Shown piece by piece: positions 37,146 to 46,399 of a stretch of DNA of 64,000 bases (positions are counted from its first letter, which is position 1; every line of letters begins with the position of its first letter). The notes beneath the pieces are model-generated. The model saw only the letters and a list, made by a program, of their open reading frames with translations. It did not search any database and was not told where the DNA came from. The DNA is from Caballeronia sordidicola (GTDB lineage: Bacteria; Pseudomonadota; Gammaproteobacteria; Burkholderiales; Burkholderiaceae), in the NCBI RefSeq assembly GCF_000729995.1, contig NZ_JNFG01000215.1:163400-227399 (forward strand), in the 5' to 3' direction. A program made the position numbers and the translations under genes.

Positions 37146-37943
37146 ATGCCAACGCCTGAAAACTATCGCATCTTCGCAGTGAAGTACGCGCACCACGCGC
37201 GCCGTTCCACTGAGAATTTCATTGGCGGCGATCCGCACGATGTCCCCATGCCACTCGATTATTTCGTGTGGGCGGTCGTTGGCGAGTCCCGCACATTCAT
37301 TGTAGATACAGGGTTCGACACCAGCATGGCGCAGCAGCGCGGGCGCACCATTACCAACCCGGTTGAAGATGGTCTGAAGCGGATCGGCATCCGGCCGGAG
37401 TCCGTGGACGACGTCATCCTCACGCACATGCACTACGACCATGCGGGCAACCGCGCGCTCTTTCCGAAGGCGCGGTACCACGTGCAGGACAAGGAGATGG
37501 CCTATTGCACGGGGCGCTGCATGTGCCACCACGCACTGAGTCATCCATTCGAGCCGGAAGACGTCAAGGCGATGGTCGGCCGGGTTTTCGAGGGGCGCGT
37601 GGAGTTTCACGACGGCGATTCGCACCTCACACCCGGCTTGAGCGTGCATTGGGTCGGCGGCCATTCGAATGGCCTGCAGGTCGTACGCGTCCACACGGAG
37701 CGCGGCTGGGTCGTGCTCGCTTCCGACGCCTCTCATTTCTACGCAAACATACGCGAGAACCGGCCGTACCCGATCGTCTACAACGTCGGCGACATGCTGG
37801 AGGGCTTCAAGACGGTCATGCACCTGGCGGACTCGCCCGATCATGTGGTGCCGGGTCACGACCCTGAAGTACTCAAGGTTTATGCACCGCATGACCGCGA
37901 AACCGAAGGCTGGATCGCGCGCCTCGATGTGGCGCCGCGTTGA
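37146..37943 (+). CDS. MBL-fold lactonase-like hydrolase
   Basis: 265 residues with the metallo-beta-lactamase zinc motif LTHMHYDHAG (residues about 92-101), a later HWVGGHSNG and SDASHFYAN. Length and motif layout resemble N-acyl-homoserine lactonases of the AttM/AiiB group, which open lactone rings. In this catabolic context hydrolysis of a pathway lactone is more likely than quorum quenching, though the latter cannot be excluded. Two Cys lie in CTGRCMC. Confidence 0.8.
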   Translation: MPTPENYRIFAVKYAHHARRSTENFIGGDPHDVPMPLDYFVWAVVGESRTFIVDTGFDTSMAQQRGRTITNPVEDGLKRIGIRPESVDDVILTHMHYDHAGNRALFPKARYHVQDKEMAYCTGRCMCHHALSHPFEPEDVKAMVGRVFEGRVEFHDGDSHLTPGLSVHWVGGHSNGLQVVRVHTERGWVVLASDASHFYANIRENRPYPIVYNVGDMLEGFKTVMHLADSPDHVVPGHDPEVLKVYAPHDRETEGWIARLDVAPR

Positions 37944-37984
37944 GCGCACCTTACTTTGATTCTTAACCAACGGAGAGCAGCACC

Positions 37985-38311
37985 ATGATTGTAGAGATGC
38001 GCGTTTATCACTGCCTGCCGGGCCGTCTGCCCGCTCTTCAGGAGCGGTTCAGCACCACGACGCTGGGCTTTTTCGAAAAATACGGCATCCAACAGATCGG
38101 CTTTTGGACCACGTTGATCGGCCCCAGCAATCATGCGCTGACCTACCTGCTGAAGTGGCAAAGCCTCGCCGAACGCGAGACCAAATGGAACGCGTTCCAG
38201 GCTGATGGGGAATGGATTGCCAAGCGCGCGGCGAGCGAGGCCGAGAAAATGATCGTCGCGCGGATCGAGAACGTCTTTCTCTCACCGACGGCTTTTTCGG
38301 CATTGAAGTAA
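37985..38311 (+). CDS. NIPSNAP-family protein
   Basis: 108 residues, one ferredoxin-like alpha/beta barrel of the NIPSNAP family (MIVEMRVYHCLPGRLPALQERF, IGFWTTLIGPSNHALTYLLKW). Bacterial members often sit in catabolic operons and have few defined activities. A GGAGAG site lies 11 bases before the ATG. Role in the neighbouring pathway unknown. Confidence 0.8.
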   Translation: MIVEMRVYHCLPGRLPALQERFSTTTLGFFEKYGIQQIGFWTTLIGPSNHALTYLLKWQSLAERETKWNAFQADGEWIAKRAASEAEKMIVARIENVFLSPTAFSALK

Positions 38312-38349
38312 TGCAGCGAGGGAAAACCCGAATCAATTGTTGATCGACT

Positions 38350-38364
38350 GATTGTCATACAATC
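38350..38364. promoter_or_regulatory. Candidate GntR operator GATTGTCATACAATC
   Basis: A perfect 6-bp inverted repeat with CAT spacer, 77 bases before the dehydrogenase gene at 38441. It shares TCATACAATC with the element in the 35.6-kb promoter (opposite strand). A second promoter inside the island is implied. Confidence 0.55.
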
Positions 38365-38440
38365 GGATAGACTTATCGCATAGGCGCGGCGAGGGGTTCG
38401 TCGCCCGTCAATTTTTAGTTCGATCACGAAGGCGAGAAAG

Positions 38441-39325
38441 ATGACGCGACCGCAACGAATTGGCTTCATTGGACTGGGCATGATGGGCACACCCATGGTC
38501 CAGTGCATGGCGAAGGCCGGCTTTCAACTCTTTCTCGCCGATGCTGATGCCTCCCGTACGGATGCTCTGGCGAAGGAAGTCGGCGCGGCGCGGCTGGACG
38601 CCGAGAACGCCGCATCGCTCGATGCACTGATCACCATGCTGCCGAATTCGGCGATCGTGGAAAGTGTGCTGCTCGATGGCGACGCAACGGCGTGGGCGCG
38701 TCTCCTGCCCAAGGGCGCGGTTGTAATCGACATGAGTTCATCGGAGCCGGAGCGCTCGCGCAAGCTGGGTGCGACGCTCGGGGAGATGGGACTCGACTAT
38801 CTGGATGCACCCGTTTCCGGCGGTGTGAAGAAGGCGAAGGAGGGCACGCTGGCCATCCTCGCCGGTGGCGACGCGGCCGTGCTGGAGACGTGTAGGCCCG
38901 TGCTCGAAGCCATGGGCAAGAGCGTGCTGCATATCGGCACGGCGGGGTCGGGACATGCGGCGAAGGCGCTGAACAATTATGTCTCGGCAGCAGGACTGAT
39001 GGCGACGGTGGAAGCGCTGCATATCGCGGAGCGTTTCGGTATCGACCCGGCCGCCATGACCGATGTGCTGAATGCATCGACGGGACGCAGCAATACCTCG
39101 GAAAACAAGGTGAAGCAGTTCATGCTGTCGGGCTCCTATGCATCCGGCTTTGCATTGCAGTTGATGAACAAGGACCTGAAGATTGCACGCGCATTGTCCG
39201 AAGCAGTGGGTTATCCGATGAAGCTCGGCATGACATGCACGTCGGTCTGGGACGAGGTGTCGCAACGCTCGACGCCGGCCACGGATCACACCGAAATGTA
39301 CCGGCTTCTTGCCAACGACGAATAA
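38441..39325 (+). CDS. Beta-hydroxyacid dehydrogenase (3-hydroxyisobutyrate dehydrogenase family), copy 1
   Basis: 294 residues. Rossmann motif FIGLGMMGTPMVQCM; substrate motif DAPVSGGVKKAKEGTLAIL; catalytic Lys in GHAAKALNNY. The family oxidises 3-hydroxyacids or reduces their semialdehydes with NAD(P). Specificity (3-hydroxyisobutyrate, tartronate semialdehyde, glyoxylate and others) is not readable. Two paralogues occur in the same island (42650, 47800), suggesting different substrates along a pathway. It lies directly upstream of an aldehyde dehydrogenase. Confidence 0.88.
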   Translation: MTRPQRIGFIGLGMMGTPMVQCMAKAGFQLFLADADASRTDALAKEVGAARLDAENAASLDALITMLPNSAIVESVLLDGDATAWARLLPKGAVVIDMSSSEPERSRKLGATLGEMGLDYLDAPVSGGVKKAKEGTLAILAGGDAAVLETCRPVLEAMGKSVLHIGTAGSGHAAKALNNYVSAAGLMATVEALHIAERFGIDPAAMTDVLNASTGRSNTSENKVKQFMLSGSYASGFALQLMNKDLKIARALSEAVGYPMKLGMTCTSVWDEVSQRSTPATDHTEMYRLLANDE

Positions 39326-39350
39326 ATCCGCAAACGTAGAAAGGACGAAC

Positions 39351-40781
39351 ATGTCTCGCGCGGCACAGTTTTATATCGATGGACAATGGATCGATCCGGT
39401 CTCGCCGGTCTGGTTCGACCTGATCGATCCGGCAACTGAAGCGAAGATCGATCGGCTGGCGTTGGGCAATGCGGCCGATGTCGATCGTGCGGTGGTCGCC
39501 GCTCGCCGGGCCTTCGTCACTTATTCGGCGACATCGGTACAAGAGCGCATCGACTTGCTTCGCCGCATCGTTCAAATCTACGAGCGTCGATACGATGAAT
39601 TTGCCGAAGCGATGCGCATAGAAATGGGCGCGCCGATTGCTTTTGCGCGCAAGGGGCAGGCGGCCCGCGGTCCGGCCCACTTGAATGCGTTGATCGGCGT
39701 GCTGGAGAATTTTGAGTTCGAAGAACAGCGCGGCACCACGCGCGTGCGTCTGGAACCCATAGGTGTTTGCGGACTCATCACGCCCTGGAACTGGCCGATC
39801 AATCAGATCGTAGTGAAGATCGCGCCCGCACTGGCGGCGGGTTGCACGATGGTCCTCAAGCCGAGCGAGTATTCGTCGCTGAGCGCGCTGCTGTTCGCCG
39901 AAGTCGCGCATGAAGCGGGGGTTCCGCCGGGCGTGCTGAACGTGGTGAATGGCGACGGACCGGGCGTGGGCGCTGCGATCGCGTCGCATCCGGATATCGA
40001 CATGGTGTCGTTCACCGGTTCGACACGCGCAGGCATTCTGGTCGCAAAGATGGCGGCGGAAACGGTCAAGCGCGTGGCGCAGGAACTCGGCGGCAAGTCC
40101 GCGAACATCCTGCTCGACGACGTGAACCTGGACGATGCCGTCACCCGCGGCGTGGCGGCGTGCTTCACCAATTCCGGACAATCCTGTTCTATCCCCACGC
40201 GCATGCTCGTGCCGCGTCACATGATGAGCGACGCAGCGCAGATCGCGAAAGCAGCGGCGTCGAACTACAGCGTAGGCGCAACGGACAGCGAGACCACGCA
40301 GCTCGGACCGCTGGTCAACCGCAACCAGTTCGAGCGTGTACAGGTGCTGATCCAGAAGGGGATTGACGAAGGCGCGCGGCTCGTTACCGGGGGCACGGGG
40401 CGGCCGGACGGGTTATCGAAGGGCTTCTACGTCAAGCCGACGATCTTCGCAGACGTCACACCCGATATGACCATCGCACGCGAAGAGATATTTGGACCGG
40501 TGCTGTCCATCATGGGTTATGACAGTGAAGATGAAGCCATCAGGATTGCGAACGGAACGGATTACGGTCTGGCGGCGTACGTACAGTCTGGCGATATCGA
40601 GCGCGCCCGCAAGATCGGCCGCCAGCTCCGAGCGGGCGGTGTCCACCTGAATTATCCCGCGGCGGATTTCGCCGCGCCCTTCGGCGGCTACAAGCACTCG
40701 GGAAATGGCCGCGAATGGGGCGAAGCGGGGCTACGCGAATACCTCGAAATCAAGGCAATGGTCGGCTACGGTCACTCCTGA
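39351..40781 (+). CDS. NAD(P)-dependent aldehyde dehydrogenase
   Basis: 476 residues. Motifs: ITPWNWPI, catalytic Glu in QELGGKSANI, catalytic Cys in NSGQSCSIPTRM and EEIFGPVLSIM. It oxidises an aldehyde or semialdehyde to the acid in the cytoplasm. Start ATG at 39351 follows AAAGGACGAAC; the same frame begins earlier inside the preceding gene. Its position after a beta-hydroxyacid dehydrogenase suggests a hydroxyacid-semialdehyde-diacid sequence. Confidence 0.92.
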   Translation: MSRAAQFYIDGQWIDPVSPVWFDLIDPATEAKIDRLALGNAADVDRAVVAARRAFVTYSATSVQERIDLLRRIVQIYERRYDEFAEAMRIEMGAPIAFARKGQAARGPAHLNALIGVLENFEFEEQRGTTRVRLEPIGVCGLITPWNWPINQIVVKIAPALAAGCTMVLKPSEYSSLSALLFAEVAHEAGVPPGVLNVVNGDGPGVGAAIASHPDIDMVSFTGSTRAGILVAKMAAETVKRVAQELGGKSANILLDDVNLDDAVTRGVAACFTNSGQSCSIPTRMLVPRHMMSDAAQIAKAAASNYSVGATDSETTQLGPLVNRNQFERVQVLIQKGIDEGARLVTGGTGRPDGLSKGFYVKPTIFADVTPDMTIAREEIFGPVLSIMGYDSEDEAIRIANGTDYGLAAYVQSGDIERARKIGRQLRAGGVHLNYPAADFAAPFGGYKHSGNGREWGEAGLREYLEIKAMVGYGHS

Positions 40782-40819
40782 CGCCTACTGGAAATCACGT
40801 AACGAGAGGGACATAAGCA

Positions 40820-41218
40820 ATGGCAGATAACAACGCGCTGTTTGACAAGGGCTTCGAGAACCGCAAGGAAGTGCTCGGGCCATCGCATGTGGAGAAGTCC
40901 TGGGCGAACGCGGATGACTTCAACCGGCCGATGCAGAAGCTCGTCACCGAATATGCGTGGGGCGAGATCTGGGGCGATCCGACCTTGACGTTCAAGACGC
41001 GGAGCATGCTCAACATTGGCATGCTGACCGCCATGAGCCAGCATCACGAGTTGTCCGTGCATGTCAAAGGCGCGCTCAAGAACGGCGTCACGAAGGAGGA
41101 GATCCGCGCGGTGCTGATGCAGGCGGCCGTGTACTGCGGCGCGCCGCTCGCGCTCGCGGCCTTCCGGGTGGCGACCGATGCAATCAAGGCCTATGAAGCG
41201 GACATCGCCCACGGCTGA
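40820..41218 (+). CDS. Carboxymuconolactone decarboxylase-family protein
   Basis: 132 residues. Matches the CMD (PcaC-like) family: TRSMLNIGMLTAMSQHHELSVHVKGALKNGVTKEEIRAVLMQ is split along the fold, and AVYCGAPLAL marks the end. PcaC decarboxylates 4-carboxymuconolactone; many homologues do other chemistry. No complete protocatechuate set is nearby, so the exact reaction is open. A GAGAGG site precedes the ATG. Confidence 0.85.
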   Translation: MADNNALFDKGFENRKEVLGPSHVEKSWANADDFNRPMQKLVTEYAWGEIWGDPTLTFKTRSMLNIGMLTAMSQHHELSVHVKGALKNGVTKEEIRAVLMQAAVYCGAPLALAAFRVATDAIKAYEADIAHG

Positions 41219-41289
41219 GGTCCAACGTTAAATAACAACGTTAGATAAGCATCCGCGAGCGATGCAACACGACATCAATGGAGACGAGC

Positions 41290-42633
41290 ATGGAAGCAGT
41301 CACGACACACGGCGCCGCAAGGGCGGCGTCCGAGCAGTCGGTCGATGAGAAACGCCGCAACGCGATCAAGGGCGCGTTCTTCTCCGAATTCATCGACATG
41401 TTCGATATTTACCTGCCGGTGGTCGTGCTCGCTCCGGTGCTGTTCTTCTTCCAGCCGCCGCATCTCGCTCCCGGCATGGAGGCGATCCTCGCGTCGCTTG
41501 TTTTCATCACGACCTTGCTGGGCCGTCCGATCGGCGCGCTGCTGTTCGGCATGGTCGCGGACCGCGTGGGACGACGTCGGGCGTCGATACTATCGGTCTC
41601 CGGATTCGGCGTTGTCACGCTACTGATCGCGCTGCTGCCCGGTTACGAAACGCTGGGTATCGGTTCCTACTGGCTGCTCGTGATCCTGCGGTTTATCGAC
41701 GGCATTTTCCTCGGCGGCGGCTACACGGGGGCGATGCCGCTTGCGATTGAATATTCGAAGAAAGAGCAGCGCGGGTTCGTCGGTGGTCTGATCATCGCTG
41801 GTTTCCCGGCGGCCTACGTGACGATCAACCTGGTTGCCATGCTGATGTTCGCCGTGTTTCCGCTCAGCGGCCTGCATTCGCCGTATGTGCAGTGGGGCTG
41901 GCGTATTCCGTTCGTCATGGGCGCGGTCCTGGCGGCCATTCTCGCGATGTACTACGTTCATAAAGTATCCGAGTCGGAGATCTGGGAAAGCGAGTCCGGC
42001 GAAAAGAAACCGGAGAAACTGCCGCTGTCCGATCTGCTGCGCGGCAAGAGCGGACGCAACCTGCTGCAGGTCCTGCTGATGATGTCGGGCTTCTGGCTTA
42101 CGCAGAACATCATCACGATCTTCATGCCGACGGGCCTGCTTGTGCATACGCTGCACCTATCGGGTTTCCAGATGTCGCTTACTTTGCTGCTGTCCTATTT
42201 CGTGCTGTTTTTCAGCTATATCGGCTCGGGCATGCTCGGCCAGAAGATTGGGCGGCGAACGTTCTTCGTAGTCGTGGGTCCATTGATCGCGACGGTCGGC
42301 GCCGTCATTCTCTACGTGCTTTCCAATGTGGATGGCTTGTCGTTGCCGGTCATCATGCTGCTGGTCATGCTGCTCTCGGTGCTGGTCACTTCGCCGTGGG
42401 GCGTGATCGTGACTTACATCAACGAGCGCTTCGTGACCGACGTTCGCGCCACCGGCTTTGGCGTGGGCTTCAGCCTCTCGGTGATCATCCCGTCGTTTTA
42501 TGCGTTCTATATGAACTGGCTGGGCGCGTTCATGCCGTTGCGGCTTACGCCGGTGGTCCTGCTATGTATCGGCGGTGTGATTGGTACGGTCGGCGCGCTG
42601 ATGGGACCGGAAACGAAGCACGTGGACTTTTGA
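41290..42633 (+). CDS. MFS transporter of the metabolite:H+ symporter family
   Basis: 447 residues from the ATG at 41290, with GGAGACGAG upstream (an ATG at 41278 is also in frame). Twelve helices; motifs SEFIDMFDIYLPVVVLAPV, ADRVGRRRASIL and GGGYTGAMPLAIEYSKKEQRG resemble carboxylate carriers of the MHS/SP branches. It is the second carrier in the island and may take a different intermediate or isomer. Confidence 0.87.
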   Translation: MEAVTTHGAARAASEQSVDEKRRNAIKGAFFSEFIDMFDIYLPVVVLAPVLFFFQPPHLAPGMEAILASLVFITTLLGRPIGALLFGMVADRVGRRRASILSVSGFGVVTLLIALLPGYETLGIGSYWLLVILRFIDGIFLGGGYTGAMPLAIEYSKKEQRGFVGGLIIAGFPAAYVTINLVAMLMFAVFPLSGLHSPYVQWGWRIPFVMGAVLAAILAMYYVHKVSESEIWESESGEKKPEKLPLSDLLRGKSGRNLLQVLLMMSGFWLTQNIITIFMPTGLLVHTLHLSGFQMSLTLLLSYFVLFFSYIGSGMLGQKIGRRTFFVVVGPLIATVGAVILYVLSNVDGLSLPVIMLLVMLLSVLVTSPWGVIVTYINERFVTDVRATGFGVGFSLSVIIPSFYAFYMNWLGAFMPLRLTPVVLLCIGGVIGTVGALMGPETKHVDF

Positions 42634-42649
42634 ACTTAGGTAGAGACTC

Positions 42650-43567
42650 ATGAATACGCAACGCATTGGCTTCATCGGTTTGGGCAACATGGGTGGCCGC
42701 ATGACGCGCCGCCTGGTGGGGGCGGGCATTGAAGTACTGGGCTACGATGCCTCGCCCGAACGCGCGCTCGCAGTTGGCGCACGGGCCGCAACATCGATCG
42801 CGGAGGTGATCCGGTTTGCAGATGTCGTGCTGCTGTCGCTGCCGGACAGCAAGGTGGTTGAAGCGGTGGTCGAAGGCACGGACGGCATCCTTGCCTCGTG
42901 CCGTGAAGGACAGACTGTGATCGACCTGAGCACGGCCGCCGCGAGTTCAACTATCCGGCTCAACGCGCTGTTCAAGGAGCGCGGCGTTCAGTACATCGAT
43001 GCCGGCATTTCCGGCGGCGCCGCAGCAGCGGAGAAGGGTACGCTGACGTTGATGGTGGGCGGGGACGCGGCCGCTATCGAAGCAATCCAGTGGGTCTTCA
43101 AGCCGATCGCCACGAAGGCAATCACCATGGGCGAGAGCGGCGCGGGCCATACGACCAAGCTGCTCAACAACTTCCTGAACGCGGTAAGCCTGTCGGCGAC
43201 CGCCGAGGTGATGGTCGCAGGCAAGAAGGCCGGGCTCGATCTCCATCGTTTGCTCGACGTTCTCAACAGCAGCAGCGGGGTGAACTTCGCCACGCAGAAC
43301 CGCTTTCCGAAGATTGTCGATGGCGACTACCTGGAGGGCGGCCTGACCGCCAGGCTGATGACGAAGGACGTCGTGCTGTATATCGATCGCGTGCGCGAGC
43401 TTGGAGTGTCCTCGCTGAATTCATCGGGACCCCTCGCGAGTTTCGGACTGGCAACGGCGCTGGGATACGGCGACATGATCAGTAACCGCGTGGTGGATGC
43501 GATCGGTGACGTATCGGGCGGCGTACGTCTCAAGGATGCGAAGAATTCTTCAACGGGAGAACAGTAA
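42650..43567 (+). CDS. Beta-hydroxyacid dehydrogenase family protein, copy 2
   Basis: 305 residues. FIGLGNMGGRMTRRLVGAG (NAD(P) motif); the substrate motif reads IDAGISGGAAAAEKGTLTLM, differing from the usual DAPVSGG; catalytic Lys in GHTTKLLNNF. The changed motif suggests a substrate unlike that of copy 1. Its stop overlaps the cupin start by one base (TAATG), so the two are coupled. Confidence 0.87.
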   Translation: MNTQRIGFIGLGNMGGRMTRRLVGAGIEVLGYDASPERALAVGARAATSIAEVIRFADVVLLSLPDSKVVEAVVEGTDGILASCREGQTVIDLSTAAASSTIRLNALFKERGVQYIDAGISGGAAAAEKGTLTLMVGGDAAAIEAIQWVFKPIATKAITMGESGAGHTTKLLNNFLNAVSLSATAEVMVAGKKAGLDLHRLLDVLNSSSGVNFATQNRFPKIVDGDYLEGGLTARLMTKDVVLYIDRVRELGVSSLNSSGPLASFGLATALGYGDMISNRVVDAIGDVSGGVRLKDAKNSSTGEQ

Positions 43568-43956
43568 TGAAAGTGTTTCGCGGCAGGGCCGAAGGTGCGG
43601 TATCGGAGCAGCGTTCGGCTACGTTCAGCGGTGTCGTGTGGGCAGATTCAATCATGCCGACGACCGACAATGTCACCATCGCGAACGTATTCTTCTCGCC
43701 GGGCGCGCGTACCTTCTGGCACACGCATGGGCAGGGGCAGATTCTGCAGGTGACGTCCGGCAGCGGTTTCGTTTGCGTAGATGGCGGCGAGCCGCAGGCC
43801 ATCCGCACCGGCGACGTGGTATGGATTCCCGCTAATGAGCGTCACTGGCACGGCGCAGGACGCAACAGCTACATGGTCCATACCGCCACCTCGCTCGGGA
43901 AGACGATGTGGGAAGAAGAGGTCGCCGAAGCGGTGTACCAGAACGCGGTGGGCTGA
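43567..43956 (+). CDS. Cupin-domain protein
   Basis: 129 residues, one cupin barrel. Metal-binding motif 1 is FWHTHGQGQILQVTSGSGF (two His, Gln) and motif 2 has ERHWHGAG. Small cupins of this type in aromatic or polyol pathways act as isomerases, dioxygenases or decarboxylases; none can be chosen here. Coupled to the dehydrogenase before it and 5 bases ahead of the tandem CMD gene. Confidence 0.83.
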   Translation: MKVFRGRAEGAVSEQRSATFSGVVWADSIMPTTDNVTIANVFFSPGARTFWHTHGQGQILQVTSGSGFVCVDGGEPQAIRTGDVVWIPANERHWHGAGRNSYMVHTATSLGKTMWEEEVAEAVYQNAVG

Positions 43957-43960
43957 AGTC

Positions 43961-44734
43961 ATGACGGCTCCCCTGACGCAGCGGCAGCAGCAGGCGAAGG
44001 ATGCATTCACGCATGTGCACGGCACATGGAGCGATAGCTGGGAGAGCCTGTTACGCCTCGATGCCAGCTTCTTCGAGGCTTATGTGGCGTTCTCGGCGGT
44101 GCCCTCGAAGAAGAATCATCTCGGAGACAAAGTAAAGGCGTTCGTCGCAATCACAGCCTGCACCGCCGCGACTCATCTCTACGCGCCGGGCGTGGCGCAG
44201 CACATTGGCGCTGCGCTTCGCGCGGGCGCAACGCGCGCGGAACTGGTCGAAGTGATCCAACTCGCGAGCACCGTGGGCATTCATGCTGCGAACGTTGGTG
44301 TGCCCGTGTTGATCGAGGTACTTGAAGAGGAGGGCAAACGCCACGGTCCCGCGCCACTCGATGCCCGCCGTGCCGCGCTGAAGGAAAGCTTTATCGAGAA
44401 TCGCGGCTATTGGCATTCGTCGTGGGAAGGTTTCCTCGAACTCGATCCCGATCTGTTTGAAACCTACGTGGCATTTTCTTCCGTGCCGTGGCGCGAGGGC
44501 GTGCTGGAACCCAAGGTCAAGGAGTTCATGTACTGCGCGTTCGATGCCGCTGCAACCCACCTCTACGTGCCGGGCCTGAAACTGCACATGCGCAATGCGC
44601 TTCGTTACGGCGCAACGGCCGAGGAGATCATGGAAGTGCTGGAAATTGTAAGCACCATCGGCATACACGGCGCTGTGCTTGCCGCGCCGATCCTGGAAAC
44701 TGCCCTCGATGAGTTCGAACGCAACAACGTGTAG
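43961..44734 (+). CDS. Tandem carboxymuconolactone decarboxylase/AhpD-like protein
   Basis: 257 residues made of two similar halves of about 125: the pair WSDSWESLLRLDASFFEAYV / WHSSWEGFLELDPDLFETYV and the pair ACTAATHLYAPG / DAAATHLYVPG show internal duplication. The AhpD CxxC motif is absent, so peroxidase activity is unlikely. A single-domain CMD gene is 2.7 kb upstream. The start ATG at 43961 lies four bases after the cupin stop. Confidence 0.82.
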   Translation: MTAPLTQRQQQAKDAFTHVHGTWSDSWESLLRLDASFFEAYVAFSAVPSKKNHLGDKVKAFVAITACTAATHLYAPGVAQHIGAALRAGATRAELVEVIQLASTVGIHAANVGVPVLIEVLEEEGKRHGPAPLDARRAALKESFIENRGYWHSSWEGFLELDPDLFETYVAFSSVPWREGVLEPKVKEFMYCAFDAAATHLYVPGLKLHMRNALRYGATAEEIMEVLEIVSTIGIHGAVLAAPILETALDEFERNNV

Positions 44735-44823
44735 GCAATGTCCGGCGGTGCACAGGCTTGCGGAATGGCGGTTTCAGCCGGAACTTCGAGTATCATGGGT
44801 CACTGATAAATCGTCCGACGGGA

Positions 44824-44831
44824 ATACAATC
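44824..44831. promoter_or_regulatory. Partial GntR half-site at the gntR start
   Basis: ATACAATC, matching the right arm of the palindrome at 38350, abuts the gntR ATG. It hints at autoregulation but is short. Confidence 0.3.
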
Positions 44832-45506
44832 ATGGCATCCGAAATGGATTTGATACGACCGGAAACTTTACGGCATCAGGTCGAGACCGTCCTTCGCCAG
44901 GCCATCATGTCCGGGCGTTTTGCACCGGGCGCGCGCCTGGTGGAACGTGAGTTGTGCGAGTCACTGGGTGTGAGCCGCACATCGATTCGGGAAGCCTTGC
45001 GCCGGCTCGAAGCTGAGAAGCTGGTCTGTAGCGTGCCGCACAAAGGACCTATGGTCGCGGTCATGTCGAAGAGCGAAGCATCGGAGTTGTACGCCATACG
45101 GGGTTTGCTCGAGGGATTTGCAGCGGGCGAGTTCGCGCGGATAGCGGGCGACGACGCCATCACGCAGTTTGGTGAAGCCGCGAAGGTGCTGAAGGCGAAG
45201 GCCATGACGGGCGACCAGGCCGGCGTGCTCGCAGCCAAGACGAATCTGTACGACGTGTTGCTCGACAACTGCGGGAATGGGTTGGTGAAAGAGATCCTGA
45301 CCAGTCTTTATTCGCGGGTGAACCTGCTGCGCGCGACGTCGCTGATGCACCCCGACCGGTTGCCGTCGAGTCTCAAGGAAATCGACAAGCTGTTCAAAGC
45401 GCTGAAGGCGCGGGATGCGCCGGCAGCCGAAGCCGCCGCCCGCCTGCATGTGGCGAATGCGGAGAAGGCGGCCATGCGGATGCTGGACGAAACCGCGAGC
45501 GAATAG
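44832..45506 (+). CDS. GntR-family (FCD) transcriptional regulator
   Basis: 224 residues. Winged helix: LRHQVETVLRQAIMSGRFAPG, then LVERELCESLGVSRTSIREALRRLEAEKLV. An FCD effector domain follows (IRGLLEGFAAGEFARIAG; His residues near the C-terminus in RLHVANAEKAA). Such regulators usually repress catabolic genes until an organic acid binds. The recurring GATTGTATGA element at 35586 and 38350 is a likely site. The start at 44832 is the first ATG that fits the family. Confidence 0.88.
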   Translation: MASEMDLIRPETLRHQVETVLRQAIMSGRFAPGARLVERELCESLGVSRTSIREALRRLEAEKLVCSVPHKGPMVAVMSKSEASELYAIRGLLEGFAAGEFARIAGDDAITQFGEAAKVLKAKAMTGDQAGVLAAKTNLYDVLLDNCGNGLVKEILTSLYSRVNLLRATSLMHPDRLPSSLKEIDKLFKALKARDAPAAEAAARLHVANAEKAAMRMLDETASE

Positions 45507-45513
45507 GAGTGTG

Positions 45514-45534
45514 CCCGGGCGTTCGCCGCCCGGG
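45514..45534 (+). terminator. Terminator-like hairpin after gntR
   Basis: CCCGGGCG and CGCCCGGG pair perfectly over 8 bp around TTCGC, 7 bases after the gntR stop. No T-tract follows. Confidence 0.5.
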
Positions 45535-45588
45535 TAGTCATTGCAAACCGCGGGCTGACAGTTTCTCATTTCATTAGGATTACTTTTT

Positions 45589-46368
45589 ATGAAAGGAAGA
45601 TCTGCGCTGGTTACCGGATCATCCGACGGGCTCGGATTTGCGATGGCTGAAGGCCTCGCTCGTTCGGGCTGCAACGTCGTGCTGCATGGACTCGAACCGC
45701 CGGAAAGCGTGCGCGATTCCCTGGCCCGGATCGAGCAGGAATACGCCGTCAGGGCTGCCTATGTTCAGGCGGACCTGACGGACCCCGGTGCCGTCGCGAC
45801 GCTGGTGAGCACGGCGCGCGATCACATGGGCGGCATCGATATCCTGATCAACAACGCGGTCGTCCGGCACTTTGCCTCTATCGAGGATTTCCCCGTCGAC
45901 CGATGGAACCAGGCGCTGGCAGTGAACCTGACGGCCGCGTTTCAAGCCATTCAGTTGATCCTGCCCGACATGCGCACGCGTAGATGGGGTCGCATTTTCA
46001 ACATGACTTCGGTGTATGGGTCACGAGCCACGCCGAACCGCGTGGACTATGTGACGACCAAGACAGCGCTGCTCGGATTGACGCGCGCTGTTGCAGTCGA
46101 GACGGTCGGTCATGGCATTACGTGCAATGCGATCTGCCCGGGGACTGTGAAGACGCCAAATATCGAAAGCCGGATTGAGCAGTTGATGGAGGAGAAAGGA
46201 CTTGACCACAGTACCGCCGTCAAGCAGTTCCTCACCGGCAAGCAACCCACCGGCGAATTCGTCAGCGCGGCGCATGTCGCGGATCTTGTCGTCTTCCTGT
46301 GCTCGGATGCAGGCAGTCAGATAACAGGCGCCATGATGCCGATGGAGGGCGGCTGGCTGGCGGGCTAA
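45589..46368 (+). CDS. SDR-family oxidoreductase (3-hydroxybutyrate dehydrogenase-like)
   Basis: 259 residues. VTGSSDGLGFAMAEGLA (NAD motif), INNAVVRHFASIEDFP, active-site Ser in NMTSVYGS and YVTTK, and a C-terminal MMPMEGGWLAG. Resembles 3-hydroxybutyrate or gluconate-type dehydrogenases. It follows the gntR hairpin and begins the third part of the island, with MmgE/PrpD and a third beta-hydroxyacid dehydrogenase. Confidence 0.87.
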   Translation: MKGRSALVTGSSDGLGFAMAEGLARSGCNVVLHGLEPPESVRDSLARIEQEYAVRAAYVQADLTDPGAVATLVSTARDHMGGIDILINNAVVRHFASIEDFPVDRWNQALAVNLTAAFQAIQLILPDMRTRRWGRIFNMTSVYGSRATPNRVDYVTTKTALLGLTRAVAVETVGHGITCNAICPGTVKTPNIESRIEQLMEEKGLDHSTAVKQFLTGKQPTGEFVSAAHVADLVVFLCSDAGSQITGAMMPMEGGWLAG

Positions 46369-46399
46369 AGTCATTGTTATACGAAGGGATGAGACGTTC

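Noticed and set aside
37146..37943. Quorum-quenching AHL lactonase
   Set aside because: The fold and motif fit, but a catabolic operon setting makes a pathway lactone the more likely substrate; no luxI/luxR is present.
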